64,000 bases of DNA from Exophiala sp. HKRS030 (taxonomy: Eukaryota; Ascomycota; Eurotiomycetes; Chaetothyriales; Herpotrichiellaceae): contig JAHWDD010000012.1 of NCBI GenBank assembly GCA_023897205.1, forward strand, positions 310,001 to 374,000. The letters run 5' to 3'. The translations under genes and the position numbers were made by a program. Positions 43,129 through 55,385 of the stretch are shown here, piece by piece. The notes under the pieces are model-generated. The model ran no database searches, was not told where the DNA came from, and worked only from the letters and a program-made list of their open reading frames with translations. Numbering within the stretch: the stretch's first letter is position 1; each line of letters starts with the position of its first letter.

Positions 43129-46100
43129 TCCCTCTTCGCACTTCCGGGCACGGATGGGTCGATCAGACGGTCTAATCAATGGGATAGAAGTTGACGATGA
43201 TCTCCTGAAACCCTGGACTGAGCCGCACGAGGGCGACAGGTTGGCAAGAAACAGCCACAGATGTAACGAATCGATCCTCTCGTAAAAAAAAAGTTCGAGA
43301 GGCGAATCGGTTCTTAGTTCAGACCAAGCGCAACGTTAGCTGCCGAAGTGCCGGCTAGAAGAGAGCCTTTGTCGATCAGGGAAACGCCGCCGCAATGCCC
43401 GCCAAGCCTGATAAGTGATATATATAGTGAATGGTTCCCTCTGAGCCGGCAGAGTCCAAGTCTTGAGAGGCTGGGTAGAAGAAGGGTTAGTGGTCTGCAA
43501 ACTGTGAAAGAATCCAGAGCTTCGCCCCAGGACCCAATAGGAAAAGCGGCAAGCTTTGTTCGGCGTAGTGGACAGCGGAGGAATACCGATGGTGGATCCT
43601 GGATGGAGCTGAATGGAGTAGACAATAGTCCTCCAGTATAGTCCTAGCGGTGCACAGTCTATCGATGTTGGACTGCGATTAGGGCGAGTCAAAGTGGCTT
43701 GGTGGAGATGATATAAAACCCAACTTGCTGGAGGAATCTCAAACGATCTTGGTGAGACTGCAGATGTTGTCCTGTAATAATCCTTCGATGATTCCCCGTA
43801 CCGGTACAGTGTTTTCGAGAAGCTGTGATCCAAGATGTCGGGACTTGAAGTACTTGGAACGAAGCTATGGAAACGCTCGCGAGTACCCAATGCTGTCCTA
43901 ATGGTGATTTGGTGTATGACTAAGTCTGGGTCAGGGCCGTACAGTATGGTGGTGGTGTAGAGAGACAGATGTCGTCCAGAAAAGAACCCAAGGTAAGTCT
44001 GTTTCAAACGACTGGCTCAATAGTAAGTAGGATCAGTCTCTTGTTAGCGACATTCAGAAACAAATATATAATTCAAGAGATCGTTACGGAGTGAGGTGAG
44101 TAGTGGGCTTGAATGGAGGCCGTGGTCTCGCTTAATTACTTTTCGTGTATCCAGATATCTCGGGAGCAATCGTCCGCTCAGACCTCACAGCTCGAGGGTG
44201 GAAGAACCATCTCTTCTATAGTGTCCCACTTTCTTTTCTTCCTTTCCTGTGGTGTGAGCCGGTGGCTTCACGGTCAGCGAGGAGGAGGTGGGATAGGGCA
44301 TGATGGGCTGGCTGAATCGCTCGAGGGAGGGTTGCTTGGACGTCGTAGATCTGCTCATCGCCATTCCATCCTGTCACATTCGCTTAGCTTGCGTGTTCCT
44401 TGCAAGGATGATTGTGATTGCAGAAAGAGCGGTCGAACCACTGCGTTGGGACGACGAGGTAGATCGGATTGGACGGTGTGGGTAGAAATTGGAGGGGAGG
44501 CGCCCGGGAATAGGCGATGGTCAATCATCAGGGGTCCCTAGTAGGTGCATATTTTGGGATTCTCCAAGCAGTCTAGGCGCAGACTCGTGCCCTAATGAGG
44601 ACGATTGTCAATTCATTGACACTAAACTTAGGTGCCTCTGTTGCTACCATGAGCCACCAGGCTGCATTTCCTCTCGCTCTTCCCGCCTTGTTATTAGGCA
44701 TCAACCAACCCCGTCGCTCGTCCTCTTCGAGGACGCTCACTGGGCGCAATCGAATATTTGCTATGAGACAATTCATCAGCTTCTAGCTGCCTCGTCATCG
44801 CTGTCAACCACCCTGAACTACTCCCGAGGTCGATGCCTCTTTCAGACGGTTGCAGACGGCCATTTGCTGGTGTCAGTCGACCTTTGGGCTCAGACTGGTG
44901 CTATGCCGTCGATCCCTTCTCGTGCAGAGACACGCATCCTGGGAACGCCAGAGACTTCATGGACGGCCACTGTTACATTTCGCCTCAAGAGCTGCCGCTC
45001 TTCCTACAATTCGCCAAACCGCACAGCTGGAGTCTGGCTACTCGAATGACGATCTCTCGTTGATTCGCTTTCGTACCACTTTCTTACTAGAAATGAAGTC
45101 GGTAGGCAAGGCTGCAAAGTCTGTCCTTGTGGATCCATACAGCCTGGATGAAGCTTTGGGTACACCCCTGTCAATGTCCACGTCAACCATTGAAATATCG
45201 GACGCAGGCGAACGAAGCAGGACTGGTGTACACCCTAAGTCCTCTGCATATCTAGTTCGTCTGGCCATCACCAGAAGGAAATGGAGCGGCTATTTTGACT
45301 GTCTCAGTCCGACCCGACAGAATGGTACCCAACGGCAAAGCACGTTGGTAGCGTCTGACATGCCTCAGGACCAATGAACCATGCTTTACACACTCTACGC
45401 TGCAAGCATGATCCATGTTGACATCTCTCTTGGCGAGTCCTTTGAATTGGTAAGTGAACTGGCCCCGGCTTCAGCAATGCTTGCAAGATCAAGGGAATAC
45501 ACTGCCCTAGACAGGGTCAGATCTTCACCTCAAAGTACTCGAATACGAAGGTCAAACGAGATGGCTTCGGTCTTTCTCGATAACTTTCACATGCTGGTGG
45601 ACGTGGTCATTGATGTGACTTGGTCTGGCTCGGTGGAATCAGCAGGACAATGTCTACTGCAGCTGCTTGAAGCATCACATGTCTTGGATTGCTTCTCTGC
45701 CCCCATTGACCAGTAGGGATTGGGTTCGATCGTGTACTGTTATCTACAGCAAGACTCGGACCAGGGTTTGACGAAGCGTAATTTCATGTACATCCGGACT
45801 CGCCGTCTTTTCGAACCGTGAAGGCGCTGGGATGTGTATTGCTCACTGTTTGGACCATTCCACCTCATCTGTTCCTGTCGGTTGAGGAAAAATGTTGCCT
45901 TGATCGACCTACGTCTTTCCAACCGTAGTTTGACTCTGTAGAGAGAGATACCGGCTTGATGTGAATTCATGGAATAGAAAAGTCCATTGGAAGCGTAGGG
46001 GGTAAAGGGGGCGTTTATTGGTTAAACATCCTGCTAGGCTAGTGACTAGACCGAACTAGGCCAAACCTGGAATCAACCACCACCCAAGATTTTTCATCAT

Positions 46101-46189
46101 AGTGACACGCAGAAGGTCGACGCACACCGTAGACTGTACCAACGACAGGGAAGTTCCTCATTCTGTCACAGTCGGAAACATCATTCGAC
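43129..46189. other. 3.1-kb region without a confident gene
   Basis: Several medium frames occur: minus 43336-44007 (223 codons, no ATG), plus 44113-44541, 44489-45049, 44850-45377 and 45381-45716. The last two read protein-like in places (LIRFRTTFLLEMKSVGKAAK; EMASVFLDNFHMLVDVVIDV) but do not join into one clean model and match no family I know. They may be remnants of a decayed gene or an intron-rich gene I cannot resolve. A TACGGAGTG motif is at 44085. Confidence 0.4.
44085..44093 (+). repeat. TACGGAGTG motif copy
   Basis: G-ending variant, upstream of the unresolved frames. Confidence 0.5.
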
Positions 46190-47582
46190 ATGATACAAAT
46201 CTGCGAGGGGTTAGCGAGCCGCGCCCCGTCGGGACAAAAAGATGTCTACGTTTTCTCAATTACACCACTCGCTGATCAAGCGATGGCGGCCATCACTTCG
46301 GCAGACGAGCTGCTCATCCTGCAGGACAGGGGTACCCTGAACACTTCTCCTGTGTCCACGGTGCAGGGTGTCCCGCGCGGTCTCACGTCGCTGGTCTCTT
46401 CGGACGCAGGAAGGATTGCCGTTTGTGCCGGGCGTGACGGCAATGTTGTCCTCGTAGATACTCGTACCCAGACCACGGTCGGACACTTTGAGACCGGTCA
46501 GTGACAATGCGCTCTTTCATGTGCCCACACCTTTTCTCTCTTGCTGATTCGAATTTCTCCTTCGTTCTAGGCAAACCAGCTCATGCAGTAGCATGCAGAG
46601 AAAACGACGTGGCGGTGGGTAGTGATGCAATTGTGTCGGTATGGTAGGTGTACACGTACCCCCTTTCGTCGGATCGCTTTAGCACCCGGATGTTCTCTTG
46701 GTTCAATTGTGGATACGACCAGCTGAGATCTACGACCGCAGGGACCGGAGACAGATGCGAATGCGTTGGCAAAACACCGAATTGAATGACGAGATAACGG
46801 CGCTCGATTTCCATCCCACAAGAGACAGTGTGTTGCTTGCCGGCGGAGACGATGGCTTGGTCAGTCTCTTCGACACCCAAATCGTGGAAGAAGAGGACAG
46901 TCTCCTGCAGGCAGTCAACCACGGGCCCATTCACAAAGCAGGCTTTTTGGGAGGTTCGGATCTCTACGCCCTGAGTTCGGACCAGAACCTCGCCCTCCAT
47001 TCCTTGACCTTGGAGGAGGAAGAAACAGATCCGACGATCGAGCCGTCTCCAGACCAATTTGGCGACTTGCGGCCTGCCGTCCCCTGCGAATATGTGATTG
47101 ATGTCTTTCCCACCGGTCCAGATTACGTGGTCGCCTGCGGTTCGCATAGGTGAGTAATTCGTCTTCTTCTTCTTCTTCGTCGTCGTTGTCCTCGTGCAGG
47201 TGACCTATCTCAAAGCTACCACAATTTACTAACTCGCCGGTATCATGCAGTAAATCTCGTGTGGACCTTGTCAAACTCCAACGAGGTAGACCACTCGACC
47301 CTAGCCAGCGGATCGTGCTTGAAAACGCCCACGGGGAAGAAGTTGTTCGCTCCATTTTTCCAGACGAAGCGGTCAGTAAACAACTTTTTTCGTATTCGCG
47401 CTTCCCTTCTTTGCTGACCATGCGTTTACCAGAATGGAGTCATCTTCACCGCCGGTGAGGATGGTAGAATCATGGCATTCAGACCCAAGGATGCCGCCCA
47501 GACCGCGTCGTCGTCACCGACGATCAAGACTCCCAAATCCAAGAAAGGAGGATCGACCGATACAAGATATCGACCATACTGA
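46190..47582 (+). CDS. WD40-repeat protein, WDR89-like
   Basis: Five exons: 46190-46496, 46571-46638, 46683-47149, 47251-47371, 47433-47582; 370 aa. The repeats are degenerate but recognisable: GRIAVCAGRDGNVVLVDTRT, a strand VLLVQLWIRPAE, DEITALDFHPTRDSVLLAGGDDGLVSLFDTQ, and IFTAGEDGRIMAFRPKD at the end, consistent with a single beta-propeller; the C-terminal 30 residues are basic (TPKSKKGG). The domain order resembles WDR89, a protein of unknown role. The 44-nt second intron is short, chosen because it gives phase 0 and a clean beta-strand; the third has a TACTAAC branch site at 47228-47234 and a TTC repeat near its 5' end. No partner is suggested by the neighbours. Confidence 0.82.
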
Positions 47583-48466
47583 CTGACAGTGACTGGTCAC
47601 CTTCTCCCTTTTTCCTCGGGTCTCTACCACCGCCGCCACCACCACCATCAGACCGCTGCGCTGTAGGACTTGCCAGAAAAGGAGGCAGCGTTTGCTTTCT
47701 TTGCCCCTTCACATGGCACTAGTACACTCTGCTCGCATTTCCTTGAAAGTTGGCAATGACCATGTCGAGACGGGGAACTCGTTGCGCTCTTCCAAAGGCC
47801 GTCTCATTGTACGCTCCCCTCATCCGAGAGGCTTTTTTTTTCGGATCACCTCCTGGCACCATGTATCTTTCAGCCGATATGTGTACTTTTGTCATCGCCA
47901 TCGACATCACCATTATCACCACCCTGGCAACCCTGTCTCTTGAGCCGAGACTGGTTGACTATGCGAACTGATTTACCAGCTTGAACGGCAAGTCAGTATC
48001 TACGGAGAGAGTCCTTATCGCCGTCCATTCTTGAAAGACACACCTCAACGAGTCACGCGACGATTTTACGTCTTCTCGTCGACAACGACGGCGTCCCTGA
48101 ATTTGACCCAGAGAGTTTAACGATGCATGAGATGTCGGCAGAATGCAGACGTCCCACCGAGTGGTCGCCCTCACTCGACGCACGGTACGGATGTATGGCG
48201 CTAGACGAATTGTATGTGGGTGGGCATTGGAGAAAACAAAGGCCACCCTGATCTTTGCTCTTTGCTCTTCGAGTAGACGGACACGGCACAGCCCTCCCGA
48301 GACATCCAGGCGGGAGCCATACTATGCTTTAGATATATTGACTCTCGTTGGCACTTGTCCTGAAAGGCATTGTCGCCCGACATGTATGATAGGTCTAAAG
48401 GGCATCTCAATACATACTAGATTCTAAATTTATCCCTTTGATGCCTATTTAATTCGTACATACCAT
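47583..48466. other. Convergent intergenic region
   Basis: 3' flanks of the WD40 and ABC-transporter genes. Only short frames. No gene. Confidence 0.45.
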
Positions 48467-51400
48467 CTATCCGCTGGTCTGGTTCCTCAGGCCCTGACCA
48501 TCAAGACTCATACAACTCTTTAACCAGCTGTTTTGCGACCTCAGCAGCTCCTGAGGTTTCCCGACCTCCACGACTTGTCCTTGACTTAGTACGACGATAC
48601 GATCACAAGTATCTATGGTGTTCAGACGATGTGCCACAGTGATGACAGTACAATCCTGGAACCGTTCGTGGATGAGCTTCTGCATGAGTCTGTCGGTCTC
48701 GACATCGACGTGGGCGCTGATTTCGTCTAGAACCACGATCTTGCAGCGTCTGACCAGCGCTCTAGCGAGACAAAACAACTGCCTCTGACCGTGGCTGAGG
48801 AAGTTGGGAGTCATGGTCGCATCGAGACCTCCTTGAGATTCGATAATGTGCCAGATCTGGCACTGTCTGAGAGCCGAGATGAAGGCTGCATCATCTGATG
48901 ATTGTTGATGGTGACCGTGGCCACCAAAAATCTCGGTCTCGGAATGAGTCTTAGATATGGTAGCGGTCCACGGGTCCATGTTGAACCTCACGGTTTCGGT
49001 CGACATCCACCACGGTTCCTGAGGGATGACATTGATCCTCGAGCGGAGAGTCTCCCTCGGTATTCGAGCTATGTCGGCACCATCGATCTCGATGTAACCC
49101 GTCCGAAACTCAAGCAGGTGGAAAAGGCTGGAGAGCAGGGAGCTTTTGCCGCTCCCAGATCTTCCACACACACCAACCTTCTCGCCTGGTCGAATTTGCA
49201 GGTTGACACCTTTGAGGACAAGTCCAGAATCTTCAGAGTAGCTGGCACCGAACCGAGAGAAAGTAATCTTTCCTTTCTGCGGCCACTCAGCCTCGACGTC
49301 ATCAACTTCGCACGCTTGATGTTCCGGGCGTGTGATTTTGACAAACTCCTTCAGGCGAGAAACAGCACCAAGACTCGTCTCCAAATCCGTCCACTCCTTG
49401 ACAACGCTGGTGAGGTTTACACCTAGATCGACCGTACTCAGGAGACCGAGCCCAACAAGTCCAGGCTGGATAGTATGTCTTTTCACCACCACAATTGCCA
49501 TCAGAATAATGACCATGGCTGCCACCATCATGTCCAGAACAAGGGCTAGCCATCTTTGGATGCAGTACATGCAATAAAACGGACGCTGACTTCGATCCAG
49601 AAGCTCCAAGTTTCGGTCAAAGAATTTTTCACTCCAAGAAAAGGCACGTATGGTTGCTACTCCTAAAGAAGTTTCACCGAACCAGGTATACAGTGGGGCC
49701 TTCTCCTCCAGATCAAGAAGTCGTATCTGGCGACTCGTTCTCAGATAGTATTTTTGAAGCGTGTATAGAGCAACAAGTAAGGCCGGCACCACCGGAATGA
49801 AATAGGTAGAGCCCGACGCGAGCAAAATCCCAAGGCCCACAAGACAGCCCGCAAGCGACAAAATAGTGTCGGCATACGCAAATGGCAGATCATTGTCCAC
49901 AAGAGTCATATCCTGACTGAAGCGATTGATAATAGAGCCCATGTCCGTCCGTGTGAAGAAAGCAAGTGGTGCATTCAGCACTGTCACCAGCAAATTCCAG
50001 TGGAGATTGCTGGCCGACCTTGGCTGCATGTCGAGGAACACCTGGCATCCAAACAGTGCCACAGATACTGCTGCGCTGATCGTCGTTGCAGCAAATATCC
50101 AAATGAAAAGTGTCGATTTATTATTCCCTTCTCCGTCGCTGTTGCCGGCAAGATACTTGACCAAGATACCAGGTGTGTTGACTGCCAACACCCAGACCAT
50201 GGCCCACGTGAGTGAAAGAAGACTAGAGATATAGCCACAAGAACCGAAGTAGTGTTTGTAGGTGCTCCACTCTCCAGTTCGTCTTGCAAAAGTTGGAAGA
50301 TCCTCCGATTGATCTTGTATAGAAATGGTAGCGTCGAGGACCAACGTAGTATTCACTGTTTCCGCGATTGAATGCGTCTCTTTGAGATCTGCAGGTCCCG
50401 GTTGTTGTTTCATGTGAGCTTCAAGACTCCGTACATAGCCATTGCCGTTGGCTAGGGCTCCGTAGCTACCTTGTTCACGCACCCGTCCATTATCATCAAG
50501 ACAAATGACGAGGTCTGCAGCCGGTAAGCGGTGAACAGCATGAGTAACAAGTATGACTGTTGATCTCAACCGCCGCAACAACCCTGAAGGACCAAGCAAT
50601 CTTCGGAATATCCATTCCTCGGTATGGTTGTCAAGACTCGAAAATACATCGTCTAGGATGAGTAAGCTTGCTTTAGCATATATCGCCCGTGCAATCCCTA
50701 ATCTCTGTTTCTGTCCACCGCTCAAGGATATCCCTTTAGAACCAATCACGGTGTTGTCGCCATTGATGAACAACTTGATATCTTCAAGCAATCCACAGCA
50801 AGTGATGACTTCATGATACCAAGAGTCACTCTCGGGCGAAAGATCTGTTCTATGAGGGCCGCGGATTGCATCCCTTACAGTGGTATTTTGAATCCAGGAA
50901 GTTTGGTCTGCAAAAGCGATAGATTGATTTTGAAGGTGGACAAAGCCTTGTGTTGTAGGTGTTTCCCCAAGTATACCCTTCAAAAGGGTGCTTTTCCCGC
51001 ATCCTACAGGCCCAATAATCATTGTGACGGTCCCTGTAGGAAGCGATAGATCAATGTCATGCACAACGGCAGGAGCGTCTTCGGTTCATCCGAAGGAACA
51101 GTTCTTCAATACTAACGCTTCGGCGGATATTTGACCGGCACGGGTCTGGAGTGACCGCATTTCGATGGATTCCCGACCTGAGCGCCCGGCATGTTGGGCA
51201 TCGATAGGTTTGGTGAGCTGATCAACAAAAAGTCGATGGTCGTAGCGAGAGGCAGAAAGTAGGTACTGCTGAATTCTGTCAATACAGGAGAGCGAGGACG
51301 ACAGCTTCGGTATCACGAAGTAGAGTAACGTCAAAGGACCTTGCACAAGACGTAAGATGGTGAGGACACTGAAGGCAACTGCCAGGTCCAATTGTTGCCC

Positions 51401-53018
51401 AGACGCCTTTGCTCGGAGGTAGTATAAGAGGAAGGTAGCAAAGGGTGCAAAGACAGATGGGCCGTTCTGGATGACGATCTGAATGTTGTTGATGAGTCGA
51501 AATTGCTTGCACTCTCTAATTTCTCTCTCACGTAGGCCCTGAGTCCGAGTTTTGATGACATCTGACAAGCCCAGAAGTTTGACGTTCCGGATCGAGGAGA
51601 GCAGTGCCGAGGTGAAAGAAACCCGAACTTCGATAGCAGCAAGCCACCTTCTCTGAAACGATGAGATAGTTTTCGTGACCCACGTGGTGCCCAGGGCAAG
51701 GACTAAATAAACCAGTGCCGGAGCATAGCAGGCACTCCCGAGATTTCGATAGAGCAGATACATGCCCAATGCAAGGTCGACAAGACCACCCCAAGCATCG
51801 TGCAGATATTGTAGAGGGCCAACAATTCTCTCAATGTCGGAGGACATCAAGGTCAGGGATGCGGACGGATCAATGACGGCTATGCTCAAGTCGAGAGTCT
51901 TCTGGTACAGGAGAGAGGTGAGGCCACCACGTACTTGAACAACGCACCGGTTGAGCAAGTGTCCATACGCGGCCTTACACCATGCCTGGGCAAGATAAAT
52001 GAGAAAGTATGCCCCTGCAAGCCCCCATCCAACTGAGGCAGTTTGAGTATGGCTGTTTCTGACGAAGTTGATGGTGTCTTGGATCAAGAAAGGTTGTGCA
52101 AACATTACTGCACTCAGGCAGAGCCTTGGGAGAGCAGATATCAAGAGTTGCCATTTGAGGGTTCTGGCAATGGTAAATAACAGGCTGAAATGTCCAGGCT
52201 CATTTGCGGCTAGCCATCTGCGGCTAAAGATAGCCTGGACATTGGCTGATGAGAGTGTCTCGTCTAGGTCATAGAGGTCACCAATTTGCAGAGTTTTCCC
52301 AAAGCCTACCCTGAACAGTGGATTGAGCCACCAGAAGACGGTCCGATTATATATGCCGCTCGTGGTCTCCGGGGGAAGATCCCGATATGGCTCCAAGAGG
52401 ATGCTTCGCTTCTCGACGGCCACTGTGACAAGGACCAGGAATTTGATGATAAGCGAAAGAGACAACAAGTTGGCTATACCCTGAGCCTGAGCGATATTGC
52501 TGCGAAGAAGGAAAAAGGTCCGTAATCGAACGGCATCGAAGGAAAGGGATATCAGAAGATATAGCCCGATGATGGTAGATGGAGTAACCGAGCGAGAGTG
52601 TTCATATAACGAGAGCACGAAGAGAAGGCAGGCGGCTGAAAAATCAAGTGCTGCAGCAGCGATTGAGGCTTTCGTGGCGACTTGTAAGTTTGTCGATCGA
52701 GCCAACAGGACGGTCAATTGATTCGTGACAAACGCTGATAACAAGACCTGTAGAGGTGAGTTGACTGAACTGTGTGAAACGGCCAGGAAAGCAGCTCACC
52801 AGTTTCATCAGACGACTGAAGGATGGCGAGACCTTGTTAGGCTTTCTATTCAGCCATATGGTCCTTGTGCCAGCCGCTATTAGGAAGATAGTAGCAGGCG
52901 CGATGCTGAGAATTGTATCCTCGAACAAGAGAGTAAAGTCAAAGTTTCTAGACAAGCCAGAATATGCCGGACCAAAATGAGCATCTGAGCCATTAGACAA
53001 TATGTGATCATGCATCAT
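48467..53018 (-). CDS. ABCC (MRP-type) transporter, frame interrupted by one in-frame TGA
   Basis: Full ABC exporter, expected in plasma or vacuolar membrane, moving conjugates, drugs or metabolites. Exon 1 is 53018-52800 (73 codons); after a 52-nt intron one frame runs 52747-48467. An in-frame TGA at 51088-51086 (codon 627) replaces the position where relatives have Trp after NCSFG; the frame continues with TEDAPAVVHDIDLSLP. Order: N-terminal TMD0 helices, TMD1, NBD1 (GPVGCGKST, LSGGQKQR, LLILDDVFSS), TMD2, NBD2 (GRSGSGKSS, LSHGQRQLF with His in the signature, IVVLDEIS). Everything else is intact, 1499 codons. Possible readings: true nonsense allele, base error, or removal of a 66-nt GT-AG segment (51099-51034) that contains the TGA and is in frame. 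Substrate unknown. Confidence 0.88.
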
Positions 53019-53923
53019 GTCTTCTCGCGGTGAATGAAGAAGACCTGGTTGTTAAGAGGAGAGGAGGAATAGAAGAGTCTATAAGGAGTTGGGGGATGTT
53101 AGACACGGGGGAATGTTAGAAGATTGATATCAAACTTCAGTACTCATATGCAGGGACCAGTAAATGGTGCTGCCTGAACATAGATACCTACCCAGGTACG
53201 AGTACAAGGTCTACTGTGTTTGAATTGCCGTCATTGTTGATCTTGACTGCATTGGATCTAGAGAGGTGACATGGTTGTTACTGTTGATTATCTCGGATGC
53301 CTGTATCCGTATCGATGATTGCGATAGTCAAAATGAGATGGACGTGTTGATGCTTGTCGTTGTAATAAAGGAGTCTAAAATATCATCCTGAGGTAGCCAT
53401 GTTCATTATGTAAGCCTCACAAGCCTACAGTATTTATCTTGGATGGAGGTCCCTGTTGAAATAGTGAGTCCGACGCATAAATAGGCAATAATGAAGTTCT
53501 TATGAAATGTCGCAGTTGTAGAAGTGACTAGACAACTTCTTCTTGGTACAAATAATATATAATTATACCATATAACAAACAATTGAATCTTCTACAGTAA
53601 TTAATTAGTTGTTACTTGTGGTGATTGATTTCTCCATACAGAGTACAATTGTGTATCGCTTGGCGCACCGACATCGTGACCTCAGAAAGTCCGGGGTTTT
53701 TATCTAAATTCACACGGCCGATACCGGCGACGGTGTCACTGAATTTGATCCTCCACTCAGGCCGCGTGTGTTTCTCACCCGCACGACTGAGCATTGAAGA
53801 TACAAAGGTATAAACATATTCTACCTCATCGCATACCTGGACGGCTTTTCGAGGATCGACCAAGGCAGATATCAACAGACGCAATCTCTGAACAGCAAAA
53901 TAAAAAGAGATAAAGACTCAAAG
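53019..53923. other. Divergent promoter region of ABC transporter and LEU2
   Basis: AT-rich in 53340-53620. A minus-strand frame (53887-53612, about 90 codons, VDPRKAVQVCDEVEYVYTFV) sits in the LEU2-proximal part, preceded by a pyrimidine-rich CAG that resembles an acceptor; it has no ATG and no known family. A Leu3-type site overlaps it. Confidence 0.45.
53718..53727. promoter_or_regulatory. Leu3/LeuB-type binding site (CCG-N4-CGG)
   Basis: CCGATACCGG matches the CCG-N4-CGG pattern bound by Leu3-family zinc-cluster regulators, about 200 bases before the LEU2 ATG. Position and target gene support the call; binding is inferred. Confidence 0.6.
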
Positions 53924-55385
53924 ATGCCGACCTTCAACATTGTGGTATTTGCAGGTGACTATGCTGGTCCAGAGGTTCGTTTACCACTCACCCCAGAATT
54001 GTATATACGCCGCTAGGTTGAGATGAAGAATTCTGTGTCTAACATCACATCTTGCGTTGATCTAGGTGACCAAAGAAGCTGTCAAGGTATGAATCTCTGT
54101 CCTCAGTCCCCCCATCGTCTCGAGAAATCGGGAGTGGCCCAGCCATGCGACATGTCTCTTCGGGCTGGTTGATGACATGTTACACAACATCGACCACCGT
54201 CTCAGTTTGAAAACGGATCAAAGCTGACACGACACCTTCTACAACCAGGTCCTCAAAGTCATTGAAAAGTGTTCAAAGGATGTCAAGTTCAACTTCCAAG
54301 ATCATCTACTCGGAGGCGTAAGTCGAACCTCACTCAACAACTAGAACCCAAACCGCCCATCCGCCGCCTCCCACTCATGACTAACACCTTTTTCTTCTTT
54401 AATTATACAGTGCTCCATCGACGCCCATGGCACACCGTTGACCGACGAAGCCCTCGAGGCCGCCAAATCCGCCCACGCCGTCCTCCTGGGAGCCATCGGC
54501 GGGCCCAAGTACGGCGTTGGCAAGGTCCGACCGGAACAGGGACTCCTCAAACTCCGCAAGGAGATGGGTACCTTTGGCAACCTCAGGCCGTGCTTCTTCG
54601 CCTCCCCTTCTCTGGCCTCGCGCTCTCCCCTGAAGGAGGAAGTCTGTCGAGGCACAGACTTCATGATCGTCCGTGAACTCACCGGTGGCATCTACTTTGG
54701 CGACCGGGTCGAAGGCAACCCTGCCGACGGGCCTGACGAGTTCGCCGAGGACCGCGAGCCCTACTCGCGCCGGGAGATTGAGCGAGTCACCCGCCTGGCG
54801 GCCTACCTGGCCCTGGCCAAATCCCCTCCCAGCAAAGTCTGGAGTCTGGACAAGGCCAACGTGCTCGCCACCAGCAGGCTCTGGCGCCGCGTCTTCACCG
54901 AGACCATGCAGAAGGAATTCCCCCAACTGGAATTCGAACACCAACTGATTGACTCGGCCGCCATGATCATGGTCAAGAACCCTCGGGCCCTCAACGGAGT
55001 CATCGTCACCTCCAACTTGTTCGGAGACATCATCTCCGACGAGGCATCGGTCATCCCGGGAAGTCTGGGTCTGTTGCCCAGCGCCAGCTTGAGCGGCGTG
55101 CCCGACGGCAAGGGCCTGTGTAACGGCATCTACGAACCCATCCACGGTTCCGCCCCCGACATCGCGGGTCAGGGAGTCATCAACCCCGTCGCCGCCATCC
55201 TGAGCGTCGCCATGCTCCTGCTCTACTCCCTGAACATGCCCAAGGAGAGTACTTTGGTGGAGCAGGCAGTCCGCCTCGTCATCGACAAGGGAGTCGTCAC
55301 CAAAGACATTGGCGGTTCCAGCTCCACCGAACAAGTCGGGGACGAGGTCGTCAAGGAGTTGGAGTCGTTGTTCGCAAAGGCTTGA
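53924..55385 (+). CDS. LEU2: 3-isopropylmalate dehydrogenase
   Basis: NAD-dependent oxidative decarboxylation of 3-isopropylmalate in leucine synthesis, cytosolic. Exons 53924-53974, 54066-54086, 54249-54317, 54411-55385; 371 aa. Exon 2 codes only VTKEAVK. Family motifs are intact: GDYAGPE at the N-terminus, [33 protein letters not shown], the metal-binding signature [13 protein letters not shown], and [14 protein letters not shown] at the NAD site. A TGACTAAC branch region precedes the exon 4 acceptor. Exon 4 is GC-rich with C-ending codons, which opens a long antisense frame. Leu3-type site upstream fits control by the pathway intermediate. Confidence 0.96.

Noticed and set aside
43336..44007. 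223-codon minus-strand frame
   Set aside because: Begins with TTG, no recognisable domain, Ser/Thr/Arg-rich composition; kept only as part of the unresolved region.
48467..51064. Second half of the ABC transporter as a separate gene
   Set aside because: It is in the same frame as the first half, seven codons after the TGA, starts without ATG and begins in the middle of NBD1.
51086..51088. TGA read as selenocysteine or programmed read-through
   Set aside because: Fungi of this group lack selenocysteine machinery, homologues have Trp here, and the following bases (ACC) are not the known CTA read-through context.
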